Below, piece after piece: positions 32,619 through 41,031 of a DNA stretch of 64,000 bases. The DNA is from Oscillospiraceae bacterium (GTDB taxonomy: Bacteria; Bacillota; Clostridia; Oscillospirales; Oscillospiraceae). Numbering within the stretch: the stretch's first letter is position 1; each line of letters opens with the position of its first letter. Below the pieces are notes generated by a model. That model saw only the letters and a list, made by a program, of their open reading frames with translations, made no database searches and had not been told where the DNA came from. The position numbers and the translations under genes are program-made. The stretch spans positions 1-64,000 of the forward strand of contig JAFSLL010000196.1 in NCBI GenBank assembly GCA_017448455.1, in the 5' to 3' direction.

Positions 32619-33191
32619 ATGCCAAGGATTGACACAAGCGGAATCGCGGGATTCGAGGAGATGAGCGCGGAGGAGAAGCTGAGCGCCCTGATGGAGCTGG
32701 AGATTCCGGAGGCGGTGGATCTGAGCCGGTATGTCGCGAAGGAGGCTTTTGACAAAAAGGCCTCGGAGGCGGCGAGCCTGAGCAAGCAGTTGAAGGAGAA
32801 GATGACCGAGGAGGAGAAGCGGAAGGCCGAGGAGGACGAAAACCTCCGACAGATGAAGGAGGAGCTGGAGACCCTGAGACGGCAGAACGCCATTGCGGGG
32901 TATACCTCCAGCTATGTGAAGCTGGGTTATGACGAGGAGTTGGCAGCGGACACGGCGGAGGCCATGTACGAGGGAGACATGCAGAAGGTCTTCGAGAACG
33001 GGGAAAAGCACAGGGCTGCCATGGAGAAGAAGATCCGCGCCGAGCTGATGGCGAAGACCCCGAAGCCGGGCGGCGCTGCCGGCGGTGAGGATGGCAAGGA
33101 CAAGGCCGTGGAAATGGCGAAGGAGCTGGCCAGGGCCCGGTACGGCAACGACCGGAGCTATGGGGACATTATGAAGAACTACAGGAGATAG
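32619..33191 (+). CDS. Phage scaffolding protein (DUF4355-like)
   Basis: 190 residues, acidic and helical, with a long central coiled coil (about residues 40-90) and a short C-terminal basic motif (ELARARYGNDRSYGDI). This composition and the place just before the decoration and capsid genes fit a head scaffold that guides capsid assembly and then leaves. The 160 bases before it hold no gene; a CCAAAGGAG site precedes the ATG. Confidence 0.8.
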   Translation: MPRIDTSGIAGFEEMSAEEKLSALMELEIPEAVDLSRYVAKEAFDKKASEAASLSKQLKEKMTEEEKRKAEEDENLRQMKEELETLRRQNAIAGYTSSYVKLGYDEELAADTAEAMYEGDMQKVFENGEKHRAAMEKKIRAELMAKTPKPGGAAGGEDGKDKAVEMAKELARARYGNDRSYGDIMKNYRR

Positions 33192-33201
33192 GAGAAGGAA
33201 A

Positions 33202-33540
33202 ATGAAGTTTCAGACAAAGAGCTATGGCGGGACAATTGAGATTCTGGCGTCAAAGGACTTCCAGGCGATCCCCATTACGGTGGCGGAGCCGGAGAGCGGC
33301 ACGGTGGTAAAGGCGGGCACCCCGCTGACGGCAGAAGGCGCAAGCACCACCGGCGAGGGGGCCGTGGGCATCCTGCTGTATGACGTGAACGTGGCGGAAA
33401 ACCCCAACGCTGCCATCGTGGTGGAGGGCATCATCGACGCCAACAAGGCCCAGGCCCACAGCGGCGTGACCTATGCCGCGGCGCTGTACACAGCGCTGCC
33501 GGCAGTGGTGTTCCGCACGGGCATCGGAACGAATGAGTAA
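33202..33540 (+). CDS. Head decoration protein
   Basis: 112 residues, beta-rich. Segments AIPITVAEPESGTVVKAGTPL and AVGILLYDVNVAENPNA are like the small head-fibre/decoration proteins that bind capsid trimers. It lies between scaffold and capsid genes, the usual place. It starts ten bases after the scaffold stop with a GGAGAAGG site. Confidence 0.78.
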   Translation: MKFQTKSYGGTIEILASKDFQAIPITVAEPESGTVVKAGTPLTAEGASTTGEGAVGILLYDVNVAENPNAAIVVEGIIDANKAQAHSGVTYAAALYTALPAVVFRTGIGTNE

Positions 33541-33560
33541 GTGAGGAGGATGAGGGAATC

Positions 33561-34628
33561 ATGGATCTGAGAGAACTGTTTACCCCGGCGGCCATCGCGG
33601 CGGTCTGGGAAGAGGTCATGTCCAACCAGACGCCGTATCTGGGTACGGCGCTGTTCCCGGCCAGAAAGAAGGCGGGACTGGATCTGAGCTGGATCAAGGG
33701 TAGCAAGGGTCTGCCGGTATCCCTGATGCCGTCGGCCTTCGACGCGAAGGCGACCTTCCGCGACCGGATCGGCGTGCAGAAGCTGGAGACGGAGATGCCG
33801 TTCTTCCGGGAGGGCTTCAAGATCAAGGAGAAGGACCGTCAGGAGCTGCTGCGGATTATGGAGACGGACAGCCCGTATCTGCGGGAGATCATGGGCAGGG
33901 TGTTTGACGACGCCAATGAGCTCATCTCCGGCGCCAACGTGGTACCGGAGCGGATGATCATGCAGCTGCTGTTCGCGGTAAACGGCGATGCCGGGATCAG
34001 CATCAAGGCCAATGACGTGGATTACACCTACAACTACGACCCGGACGGGGAGTGGAAGGCCAGCAACTACTTTGCCCTGACGGGGAACCGGAAGTGGAAC
34101 GTGACGGACAAGGCCAACCCCTTTGAGGATATCCGGACGGCCAAGACGGCAGTGCGAACCAAAACCGGCACGGAGCTCACCATGGCGGTGATGAACAGCA
34201 GCACCTTCAATCTGCTGGGGCAGACGGATGCCATCAAGAACCGCTTCCTGACTACCCTGGGGGCGACCATCGGGTTCATCTCGGACGCGGACGTGGTGAA
34301 GGTGATGCAGGACGTGGCAGGGGTGACCCCCATTGTCTATGACAAGCAGTACAAGAACGAGAGCGGGGTGGCTGCCAGCTTTGTACCTGACGGCTATGTG
34401 AGCCTGCTGCCAGAGGGACCCCTGGGGAACACCTGGTACGGCACCACGCCGGAGGAAGCGGATCTGCAGAGCGGCCAGAGCAAGGCGAAGGTGGCGATTG
34501 TAAACACCGGCGTGACGGTGACACAGATTCTGGACGAGCATCCGGTGAATGTGAATACCTTTGCCAGCGAGATCGTGCTGCCAAGCTTTGAGCGCATGAA
34601 CGAGACGGCGCTGATGAAGGTAACATAA
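33561..34628 (+). CDS. Major capsid protein (lambda gpE type)
   Basis: 355 residues of the HK97 fold, gpE-like group. Family blocks include TPYLGTALFPARKKAGLDLSW (in part), an ERMIMQLLFAVNGDAGI helix, FLTTLGATIGFI and the C-terminal VNTFASEIVLPSFERM. It builds the icosahedral shell. The length is as expected. A GTGAGGAGG site lies upstream of the ATG. Confidence 0.9.
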   Translation: MDLRELFTPAAIAAVWEEVMSNQTPYLGTALFPARKKAGLDLSWIKGSKGLPVSLMPSAFDAKATFRDRIGVQKLETEMPFFREGFKIKEKDRQELLRIMETDSPYLREIMGRVFDDANELISGANVVPERMIMQLLFAVNGDAGISIKANDVDYTYNYDPDGEWKASNYFALTGNRKWNVTDKANPFEDIRTAKTAVRTKTGTELTMAVMNSSTFNLLGQTDAIKNRFLTTLGATIGFISDADVVKVMQDVAGVTPIVYDKQYKNESGVAASFVPDGYVSLLPEGPLGNTWYGTTPEEADLQSGQSKAKVAIVNTGVTVTQILDEHPVNVNTFASEIVLPSFERMNETALMKVT

Positions 34629-34645
34629 GAAAGGAGGACTGCCCG

Positions 34646-34960
34646 GTGACGGACGCGGAGAAAATCGAAATGGTGAAGGCCATGACGGGAGAGACGGAGG
34701 AGAGTACGGTCTCGGGCTATCTGTATCTCGCCGGGCAGAAGATCCTGCGGATGGTATGCGGGGACACGGTGACGGCAGTGCCGGAGAAGTACGACGGGCT
34801 GCACGTGGAGGCGGCATGCTATCTGCTGAACCGGCGGGGGGCCGAGGGAGAAATCAGCCACGGGGAGAACGGCGTGAGCCGGGAATACGAAAGTGCGGAT
34901 CTCCCGGCCGCCCTGCTGCGGAGCTACGGCATCTGCGGGAAGGCAGAGGTAGTGACATGA
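34646..34960 (+). CDS. Head-tail connector protein, gp6-like
   Basis: 104 residues, helical, beginning with a GTG codon preceded by AAGGAGG. The pattern of short helices (EKIEMVKAMTG, VSGYLYLAGQKILRMV, YDGLHVEAACYLLNRRG) fits the HK97 gp6/SPP1 gp15 adaptor that docks on the portal ring. The stop overlaps the next start by four bases. Confidence 0.72.
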   Translation: MTDAEKIEMVKAMTGETEESTVSGYLYLAGQKILRMVCGDTVTAVPEKYDGLHVEAACYLLNRRGAEGEISHGENGVSREYESADLPAALLRSYGICGKAEVVT

Positions 34961-35331
34961 AGTGCCTGGAGCGCAACAAGCAGGCCTTCTGGTACTGCCG
35001 GTATCTGGGAAAAGAGCCGATCCTGGATGAAGACGGAAAAGAGACCGCCGAGTACCGGTTACGGTATGACAGCCCGGTAAGGATGCGGGCGAACATTTCG
35101 CCGGCGGCTGGGCGGACAGACAGGGAGCTGTTCGGCAATCTGGAAAGCTACGACAAGGTTATTGTCTCTGAAGATATGAATTGTCCAATTGACGAGCAGA
35201 CGGTGCTGTTTGTGGACGGGGTACCGGAATTCAACAGGGCGGGTGACCCGCTGTACGACTATGTGGTGCGGCGGGTTGCCCGGAGCCTGAACGTGGTGAG
35301 CATCGCCATCTCAAAGGTGCAGAGCCGGTGA
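34957..35331 (+). CDS. Head closure protein candidate
   Basis: 124 residues, beta-rich (AFWYCRYLGKEPILDEDG, YDSPVRMRANISPAAG, DYVVRRVARSLNVVSIAISKV). Its order after the adaptor and before the gp10-like gene matches the head-closure (SPP1 gp16-like) position. The ATG at 34957 is within the previous gene's stop (ATGA). The assignment is by order and size rather than a signature motif. Confidence 0.62.
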   Translation: MKCLERNKQAFWYCRYLGKEPILDEDGKETAEYRLRYDSPVRMRANISPAAGRTDRELFGNLESYDKVIVSEDMNCPIDEQTVLFVDGVPEFNRAGDPLYDYVVRRVARSLNVVSIAISKVQSR

Positions 35332-35346
35332 GAGGCAGGTGCAAAG

Positions 35347-35871
35347 GTGAAAAGAATTTATGAAATCGGAATCGACGGGAGCGGCATCGATGAACTCATC
35401 CGGGGGCTGGACGAATACCGGAAATGGCTGGAGGAAAAGTGTGAGGCGCTGGCGGAGCGGCTGGCGGCAATGGGGGCGCTGAGAGCCTCCATGGGCTTCT
35501 CGGCGGCCATCTATTCCGGAGAGAACGAGCATGAAATTTCGACAGAGCGGGTCGGAGAGCATGAATATGTGGTGCGGGCGGACGGAGAGGCGGTGCTGTT
35601 TGTGGAGTTCGGCAGCGGCCTTGTGGGCTTCGGACATCCGGAGTTCGGTGCCTGCGGGCCGGGGACCTGGCCGGGGAAGGGGCACTGGAACGACCCGAAG
35701 GGCTGGTGGTTCCCGACGAATGACCCAGCCTATGCGAAAAAGAGCAGCAAAAAGACCGGAAAGATGTACGGCCATACCTACGGGAACCCGCCGAACATGC
35801 CACTGTACGGAGCGGTGAAGGACCTGGAGCAGGAGCTGAAAAGGGTGGTGGCGGAGGTGTTCCGGGAGTGA
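35347..35871 (+). CDS. HK97 gp10-like head-tail joining protein
   Basis: 174 residues beginning with GTG. An N-terminal helix (DELIRGLDEYRKWLEEKCEAL split), a strand region (EYVVRADGEAVLFVEFGSG) and the GTWPGKGHWNDPKGWWFP block are typical of gp10-family joining/tail-completion proteins in clostridial phages. It is expected at the head-tail interface. Confidence 0.72.
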   Translation: MKRIYEIGIDGSGIDELIRGLDEYRKWLEEKCEALAERLAAMGALRASMGFSAAIYSGENEHEISTERVGEHEYVVRADGEAVLFVEFGSGLVGFGHPEFGACGPGTWPGKGHWNDPKGWWFPTNDPAYAKKSSKKTGKMYGHTYGNPPNMPLYGAVKDLEQELKRVVAEVFRE

Positions 35872-35877
35872 GGCAGA

Positions 35878-36279
35878 ATGAACGACATTGAAAACGAGCT
35901 CTACACCCCTATCGCCCAGGCGCTGCGGGAGGAATTCCCGGGGATCAGCGTGGCGGGAGAATATGCGGGGAGCCCGGCAGGGCTGCCACACGTCTCACTT
36001 GTGGAGGCGGACAGCTATGTGACACCGGGGAGCGTGGACAGCTCCGGCGAGGAGAAGCTGACGACGCTGCTGTATGAGGTGAACGTATACAGCGGAAAGG
36101 TAAGCGGAAAGAGAAGTGAGTGCAAACGAATTCTGGACCTGGTGGACCGGATGATGATGGAGCGGAACTTCCGCAGGACGGCAAAGCTGACGGTACCGAA
36201 CCTGGAGAACACGGGGATCTGCCGGATGGTGGCGCGGTACCGTGGAGAGACCGACGGAAGAAATCTATATCGAAAGTGA
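35878..36279 (+). CDS. Tail terminator candidate
   Basis: 133 residues. The layout (YTPIAQALREEFPGISVAGE, then VSLVEADSYV, then TTLLYEVNVYSGKVSG, then CKRILDLVDRMMMERNF) fits the tail terminator fold, a helix with a beta-sheet that caps the tail tube. It lies between the gp10-like and major tail genes, the expected position. It starts seven bases after the preceding stop. Confidence 0.68.
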   Translation: MNDIENELYTPIAQALREEFPGISVAGEYAGSPAGLPHVSLVEADSYVTPGSVDSSGEEKLTTLLYEVNVYSGKVSGKRSECKRILDLVDRMMMERNFRRTAKLTVPNLENTGICRMVARYRGETDGRNLYRK

Positions 36280-36291
36280 AGGAGAACAGAA

Positions 36292-36735
36292 ATGGCGCTG
36301 AGTACGTACAAGACGTTTCTGATGTATAAGGCATCGGCTTCGGCGGAGTATACGAAGCTGGTGGATATCAAGAACGTGCCAGCCATGGGGGCGGAGCGAA
36401 ACACGATTGACGTGACCACCCTGTCGGACGACACGGAGACCATGATCCCGGGCATCAAGCGGCTGGGGGACGGCCTGCAGTTTACCTGCAACTACGACAT
36501 GGCGGTCTACAGCACGATCCACACGATGGAGACCTCGGACACAAGCTATGACTTTGCGATCTGGAAGGGTGGCACGGGCTCCGGCAGCCAGGTAACGCCG
36601 ACAGGCTCGGACGGCAAGTGGAGCTTCAAGGGAAAGGTCTCGGTAGGAACGGCCGACGGGGATGTGGACGCGGCCTTCGAGATGGTGGTGACGGTGTTCC
36701 CGGAGACGGCCATCGACTTTACGGCGGGGACCTGA
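36292..36735 (+). CDS. Major tail protein
   Basis: 147 residues, beta-rich with many Thr/Asp/Gly (YTKLVDIKNVPAMGAER, NTIDVTTLSDDTETMIPGI, GDVDAAFEMVVTVFPETAI). This matches tube-forming tail proteins of siphoviruses, which polymerise into the tail tube. It is placed just before the tail-assembly chaperone with the frameshift, as usual. Confidence 0.82.
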   Translation: MALSTYKTFLMYKASASAEYTKLVDIKNVPAMGAERNTIDVTTLSDDTETMIPGIKRLGDGLQFTCNYDMAVYSTIHTMETSDTSYDFAIWKGGTGSGSQVTPTGSDGKWSFKGKVSVGTADGDVDAAFEMVVTVFPETAIDFTAGT

Positions 36736-36750
36736 GGAGGCGCATAGACC

Positions 36751-37092
36751 ATGGCAAAACAGCTGACATTCGAATACAAGGGCAGGGAGTATGTGCTGGA
36801 GTATACCCGGGACAGCGTGCGGCAGATGGAGCGGGGCGGCTTTGTGGCGGATGACTTCGCCGCGAAACCCATGACGGTGCTGCCGCAGCTCTTCGCCGGG
36901 GCCTTCCTGGCCCATCACGGGAACGTGAAGCGGGAGAAGATCGACACGATCTACGGCCTGATGAAGGATAAGAAAAAGCTCATCCAGGCGCTGACCGACA
37001 TGTACAACGACACACTGGAGACACTGCTGGAGGAGCCGGAGGAGGAAGCGGGAAACGTGAGCTGGACTCCGAACTGGGACCCGGAGGAGTAA
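36751..37092 (+). CDS. Tail assembly chaperone (short, gpG-like form)
   Basis: 113 residues. The order is an N-terminal beta region (AKQLTFEYKGREYVLEYT) and helices (VRQMERGGFVADDF, LPQLFAGAFLAHHGNV), ending in an acidic tail. In lambda the equivalent gpG and its frameshift product gpGT coat the tape measure during tail assembly. The gene carries a heptamer G GGA AAC at 37050-37056 in the correct frame for -1 slippage, so this is the product made without frameshifting. Confidence 0.85.
   Translation: MAKQLTFEYKGREYVLEYTRDSVRQMERGGFVADDFAAKPMTVLPQLFAGAFLAHHGNVKREKIDTIYGLMKDKKKLIQALTDMYNDTLETLLEEPEEEAGNVSWTPNWDPEE
37050..37056 (+). promoter_or_regulatory. Programmed -1 ribosomal frameshift site
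   Basis: The zero-frame codons are GCG GGA AAC, so the heptamer G GGA AAC fits X XXY YYZ. After slipping back one base, reading continues CGT GAG CTG GAC TCC with no stop until 37538. Confidence 0.85.
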
Positions 37093-37538
37093 GAGACAGT
37101 TCGGAGTCCGGGACGACGTACACCGGGGTGTTTGAGCGAATTTTCCCCCAGTATCTGGCACTGGGGATGGGGTATGAGGAGTTCTGGTATCAGGACTGCG
37201 CACTGGTGAAGGCATACCGGGAGGCGGACCGGCTGCGGCTGGAGCGGCGGAACATGGAGGCCTGGCTGCAGGGGCTGTATGTGTACGAGGCAGTGAGCGC
37301 CATCGCGCCTGTTATGCGGGGGGCCTTCAACCGGGGGAGAATCCGGGCGTATACGGAGAAACCCCACGCCCTGGGCGGCCGGCGGAAGGCGGACGGGACG
37401 CCGGAGACGAAGCGGGAGCGGGAGGACCGGGAGTTCACGGAGTATATGAACGCATGGGCGGCGGAATTTAACGCGGAGATCGCGCGGAAGGGCGGTGAGG
37501 AGTATGGCGGCGGAGGCTGCGAGCATCCAGGGAATTGA
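37056..37538 (+). CDS. Tail assembly chaperone frameshift extension (gpT-like part)
   Basis: About 160 codons read only after a -1 frameshift from the preceding gene, giving a fused product of about 261 residues. The T-like part has helical segments (YLALGMGYEEFWYQDCALV in part, LRLERRNMEAWLQGLYVYEAV in part) and a charged C-terminus. A GTG at 37128 could begin a separate product, but no ribosome binding site precedes it. It overlaps the start of the tape measure gene. The translation mode is inferred from the slippery site and the open frame. Confidence 0.8.
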   Translation, partial: RELDSELGPGGVRDSSESGTTYTGVFERIFPQYLALGMGYEEFWYQDCALVKAYREADRLRLERRNMEAWLQGLYVYEAVSAIAPVMRGAFNRGRIRAYTEKPHALGGRRKADGTPETKREREDREFTEYMNAWAAEFNAEIARKGGEEYGGGGCEHPGN

Positions 37539-39828
37539 ATTTATGGTGCGGGGCAGTACGGCGGAGGCCGTGGATGCCCTGACGCAGCTGAAGCAGACCC
37601 TGAGCGGGCTGAAGCGGGTGGGAAAGAACCTGGACCTGTCGCCGGTGATCGGAGAGATCGAGAAGCTGGCGAAGAGCCTAAAGCGGATTGACCGGGGGAC
37701 GGTAGCAAAACTCAACGCCATCGGCAATGCCCTGAACGGCCTGCAGGGAAGCGGCGGGGGCTTAGCCGGGGCCATCGGCGGCGCGGGAGGCAATGGCCTG
37801 GGGCGGGTGAACCGGGACCTGACGAAGACGATCAAGAACACGACGAAGCTGGGGAGGCTCCTGACCTCCATCGGGAGAATCGGGTTCTACCGGCTGATCC
37901 GCTTTGCGATCAAGTCCATCACGGAGACCTTCGACGAGGGGACGAGGAACGCCTACTTCTTCTCCGAGGCGCTGGAGAGCCACGAGGACGGGGCCATCAA
38001 GATCTCCACTGCCTACGACTATCTGGCCTCGGCAAACTTCAAGATGACAAACCAGCTGGGGGCGGCATGGGCCTCCTTTGTGCGGGCGATCACGCCGCAG
38101 CTGATGCAGCTGCTGAGCGTGGTGACCTCGGTGGCCAACGCCATTACCCAGCTTTTCGCGGCGCTGGCGGGGCGGGGAACCTACCTGCAGGCGCTGGACT
38201 ATAACAAGAAATGGGCCTACTCGGCGGGACAGGCCGCGAAGGCGGCGAAGGAATGGAAGAACCAGCTGATGGGCTTTGACGAGATCAACCGGCTGGAGGA
38301 GCCCGCTGCCGGCGGCGGAGGCGGGGACGAGGGGCCGGACTACGGAAGGATGTTTGAGGAGACCCCCATCGCGGACTGGCTGCGGAAGCTGCAGGAGCTG
38401 GTGGGGAGCCTGAAACTGAGCATCGACGACGTGCTCTTCGACTGGTCGGACCTGAACCCTGAGCAGATCGCCGAGAAGGCGGTGGCGGGCCTCTGCGGGC
38501 TGCTGGGAGGCGTGACGGGCTTCCTCTTCGGCGGCGCGGGAGGCGCCCTGTTCGGGACCATCGCGGGGGTCGGGATCGGGCTCCTGATTGACAGTCTGGT
38601 GTTCAACCACGACGGGGTGCTGAGCAGGGGCGAGATCGGAGATCTGGTGAGCATGGCCCTGCTGGGCCTGACCGGCGGCATTGTGGGATTCTTTGCCAGC
38701 GGGATGAAGGGGGCGCTCATCGGCGCCAGCATCTGCATCGGCCTCTTTGCAATCATCAAGGGCATCGACTTTGCCACCGACGGGAAGACCGGCGCCTTGC
38801 TGGAAAACCTGACGATCGCGATGGGAGCCCTGGCGGGGGCGAGCATCGGCCTGAAGCTGGGGGGACCCCTGGGCGCGGTGATCGGGGCGACCATCGGATT
38901 CGGCGTCAGCTTCTTCCTGAAGGGTGTCGTGTTTGCCGACACCGGCGGCTGGAGCACCGGAGACTGGGTGAAAAACATTGTGGCGGCGCTGGCGCCCCTG
39001 GCGGGGGCCATGATCGGCCTCGCGGTAGGGGGACCGGCGGGGGCCGCCGTCGGCGCGGTGATCGGGCTGGGAATCCGCTTCCTGCTGAAGACGGACCCGA
39101 AGGCGGAAGGGGAGCAGACGGCCCAGGGCTTCTTCGACGGGATCACGGAGAAGTTCAAGGACATCGGGAACTGGGTGAAGGAGCATGTGACGGACCCGCT
39201 GGTGGAGGCGGTGAAGAATCTGCTGGGGATCCATTCCCCGTCCACGGTCTTCGCGGAGATCGGGAAGATGGTGGTGGAAGGGCTGTGGAGCGGGTTCCGG
39301 GGACAGTGGAACGACTTCCTCCGGAACGTGCAGGGGGCCTGGCAGGGCCTGAAGCAGTGGTGGAGCGGACTGCGGCTGGACAGCTTCCTCTTCCGGCTGC
39401 CGCATCTGCAGGTGCAGTGGGAGGAACTGGCCTCCAACAGCATTATCGCGACGGTGCTGGGCATCACGGCGATCCCCCATCTGAGCGTGGCCTGGTATGC
39501 CCGGGGCGGCATTGTGGACGGGGCCACCCTCATCGGCGCCGGGGAGCAGGGGAAGGAAGCCATCATCCCGCTGGAGCGGAACACCCAGTGGATCGCGAAC
39601 GTGGCGGATGAGCTGTATGCGAGGCTCCGGATGGATACGGCGGCGGATATGGGCGCGGAGGAGAGCGCCCAGGACGTCAGCGAGGACGTGGTGACGGCCA
39701 TCTACGCCATGGGCGAGCAGCTGATCCGGGCAATCCAGGCGAGCGGGAGCGGAGGAGGATACGACCCCTATGTGATCGCACGGGAAGTGAGCCGAATCCA
39801 GCGCCAGACCTCCCGGTCGGTCGGATGA
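37504..39828 (+). CDS. Tail tape measure protein
   Basis: 774 residues. It sets tail length and is ejected with the DNA. An N-terminal helical part (VDALTQLKQTLSGLKRVG) is followed by a hydrophobic middle (about residues 330-530) made of Gly/Ala-rich membrane-like segments that repeat loosely (AGASIGLKLGGPLGAVIGA and AGAMIGLAVGGPAGAAVGA). The C-terminus has WYARGGIVDGATLIGAGEQG, then EAIIPLER, common in clostridial tape measures. At roughly 1 residue per 1.5 angstroms this suggests a tail near 115 nm. A GTG at 37495 is an alternative start closer to a GGAAGGG site. Confidence 0.92.
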   Translation: MAAEAASIQGIEFMVRGSTAEAVDALTQLKQTLSGLKRVGKNLDLSPVIGEIEKLAKSLKRIDRGTVAKLNAIGNALNGLQGSGGGLAGAIGGAGGNGLGRVNRDLTKTIKNTTKLGRLLTSIGRIGFYRLIRFAIKSITETFDEGTRNAYFFSEALESHEDGAIKISTAYDYLASANFKMTNQLGAAWASFVRAITPQLMQLLSVVTSVANAITQLFAALAGRGTYLQALDYNKKWAYSAGQAAKAAKEWKNQLMGFDEINRLEEPAAGGGGGDEGPDYGRMFEETPIADWLRKLQELVGSLKLSIDDVLFDWSDLNPEQIAEKAVAGLCGLLGGVTGFLFGGAGGALFGTIAGVGIGLLIDSLVFNHDGVLSRGEIGDLVSMALLGLTGGIVGFFASGMKGALIGASICIGLFAIIKGIDFATDGKTGALLENLTIAMGALAGASIGLKLGGPLGAVIGATIGFGVSFFLKGVVFADTGGWSTGDWVKNIVAALAPLAGAMIGLAVGGPAGAAVGAVIGLGIRFLLKTDPKAEGEQTAQGFFDGITEKFKDIGNWVKEHVTDPLVEAVKNLLGIHSPSTVFAEIGKMVVEGLWSGFRGQWNDFLRNVQGAWQGLKQWWSGLRLDSFLFRLPHLQVQWEELASNSIIATVLGITAIPHLSVAWYARGGIVDGATLIGAGEQGKEAIIPLERNTQWIANVADELYARLRMDTAADMGAEESAQDVSEDVVTAIYAMGEQLIRAIQASGSGGGYDPYVIAREVSRIQRQTSRSVG

Positions 39829-39840
39829 GGGGAGAAAAAC

Positions 39841-40221
39841 ATGACCTTTGTGGTAAACGGTGTGGACTTTATGAATACGGCGACGGGACGGCCGTACATC
39901 GCCTTCAACGGGCTCAAGTGGCAGCGCAACGACATCGAGAGCCCGAAGGCGGGGCGGACGATGGACGGGAACATGCAGCGCGGGCGGATCGGGACGAAGA
40001 TCCGGATGGATGTGACCTGCCGGCCGCTGACGGCATCCGAACTCCAGATCGTGCTGAATGCGATCTACCCCGAGTATGTGACGGTGCAGTACAACGACCC
40101 AATGTCGGGGCTGGTCACGAAGACGATGTACTCGAACAACAACCCGGCGACGTACCTGATGCTGAAGCCGAACGGGACAGAATGGTGGAACGGCGTGACG
40201 TTTCCACTGGTGGAAAGATAA
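39841..40221 (+). CDS. Distal tail-like protein
   Basis: 126 residues, beta-rich (TFVVNGVDFMNTATGRPYIAF in part, RIGTKIRMDVTCRPLTASEL in part, YVTVQYNDPMSGLVTKTMY in part). Position after the tape measure and before the tail endopeptidase-like gene fits a short baseplate/distal tail component. Its stop is followed at once by the terminator of the leftward toxin-antitoxin operon, which marks where that operon was inserted. Confidence 0.65.
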   Translation: MTFVVNGVDFMNTATGRPYIAFNGLKWQRNDIESPKAGRTMDGNMQRGRIGTKIRMDVTCRPLTASELQIVLNAIYPEYVTVQYNDPMSGLVTKTMYSNNNPATYLMLKPNGTEWWNGVTFPLVER

Positions 40222-40225
40222 AAAA

Positions 40226-40243
40226 GCGCCTCCGAAGAGGCGC
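40226..40243 (-). terminator. Terminator of the toxin-antitoxin operon
   Basis: GCGCCTC/GAGGCGC stem with a CGAA loop; on the minus strand it is followed by a run of six or more T (plus-strand A-run 40219-40225). It lies 17 bases past the toxin stop. Confidence 0.8.
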
Positions 40244-40259
40244 AGGGTAATAGATGTGG

Positions 40260-40583
40260 TTACAGATCCTTCTCCAGTTCGACTTCGAGATCCCGACCAC
40301 CATAGAGAATACGCAATACCTGAACGGTGCCGGTTTCTTTTGCAACATGATAGATGATGCAGTAATGGTCTACCGTGAGGATACGGACCTCTCTGTCAGG
40401 GGAGAAACCGAGTTCAAGAACTCTGTAGCGTTCCGGCATTTCGGAGAGTGAGGAGACTTCTTTCTCAATCCGGTCAATCTGACGGTCTGCATTGATCCTG
40501 GACTGAAGAGAAAAGGCAATATACTCATAGATGCTACGCAAATCAGACTTTGCTTTGTCGGTAAATACGAGCTGATAACTCAT
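40260..40583 (-). CDS. RelE/ParE-type toxin
   Basis: 107 residues with the RelE/ParE fold pattern: N-terminal strand and helices (YQLVFTDKAKSDLRSIYEYI in part), the central YRVLELGFSPDREVRILTV block and VDHYCIIYHVAKETGTVQVLRILYGGRD in part. These toxins either cut mRNA on the ribosome or poison gyrase; which applies here is not clear. The gene overlaps the antitoxin gene by four bases. The pair sits antisense inside the tail operon. Confidence 0.87.
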   Translation of the reverse strand: MSYQLVFTDKAKSDLRSIYEYIAFSLQSRINADRQIDRIEKEVSSLSEMPERYRVLELGFSPDREVRILTVDHYCIIYHVAKETGTVQVLRILYGGRDLEVELEKDL

Positions 40584-40885
40584 GAACGGTATTCCCTCCG
40601 GAGGTCAGCAAAGACTTCAGCGGCGGGAGTAACGCGACCGGCGTCGACGTCGGCAAAGCCTTTTTCAATCTCGGATTTCAGCTGTTCCTTCGTCAGCACA
40701 CTCATGTCAGGGACCGGGACAGCGGGAAGCTTCACTTCAAACGGAATCCCGCGCTGAAGAATGATCTGTTTATAGAACATATTGATCGCGTTAGAAACAG
40801 GAACACCCAAGGCATCCAGAATCTCTTCCGCCTGTTCTTTAATATCCGGTTCAATCCGGGCGTACAGGTTTGCGGTTTTTGCCAT
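40580..40885 (-). CDS. RelB/DinJ-type antitoxin
   Basis: 101 residues. The N-terminal ribbon-helix-helix (TANLYARIEPDIKEQAEEIL, then GVPVSNAINMFYKQIILQRG) would bind DNA and repress the operon; the C-terminal part wraps the toxin. The ATG at 40885 has AGAGGG 7 bases upstream; an upstream in-frame ATG at 40939 lacks one. It is transcribed first, with the toxin coupled to it. Confidence 0.88.
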   Translation of the reverse strand: MAKTANLYARIEPDIKEQAEEILDALGVPVSNAINMFYKQIILQRGIPFEVKLPAVPVPDMSVLTKEQLKSEIEKGFADVDAGRVTPAAEVFADLRREYRS

Positions 40886-41031
40886 GATAAACCCTCTTTT
40901 CATTGTTTCTTTGCCCTCATTATACACGAATGTCCACACAATAGCAATACATAATTCGGGCGAGGTGATTCAAGATCCAGACCACATCTGCATTATACAA
41001 CCAAATACTGGCCGGGACGCACTGGACGGAG

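Noticed and set aside
37128..37538. Independent gene starting at GTG 37128
   Set aside because: No ribosome binding site precedes it, and the frame is open back to a perfect -1 slippery heptamer in the preceding gene.
37762..39480. 572-codon open frame on the minus strand
   Set aside because: It is fully antisense to the tape measure gene, is rich in His/Arg/Pro as expected of a GC-rich shadow frame, and has no ribosome binding site or recognisable fold.
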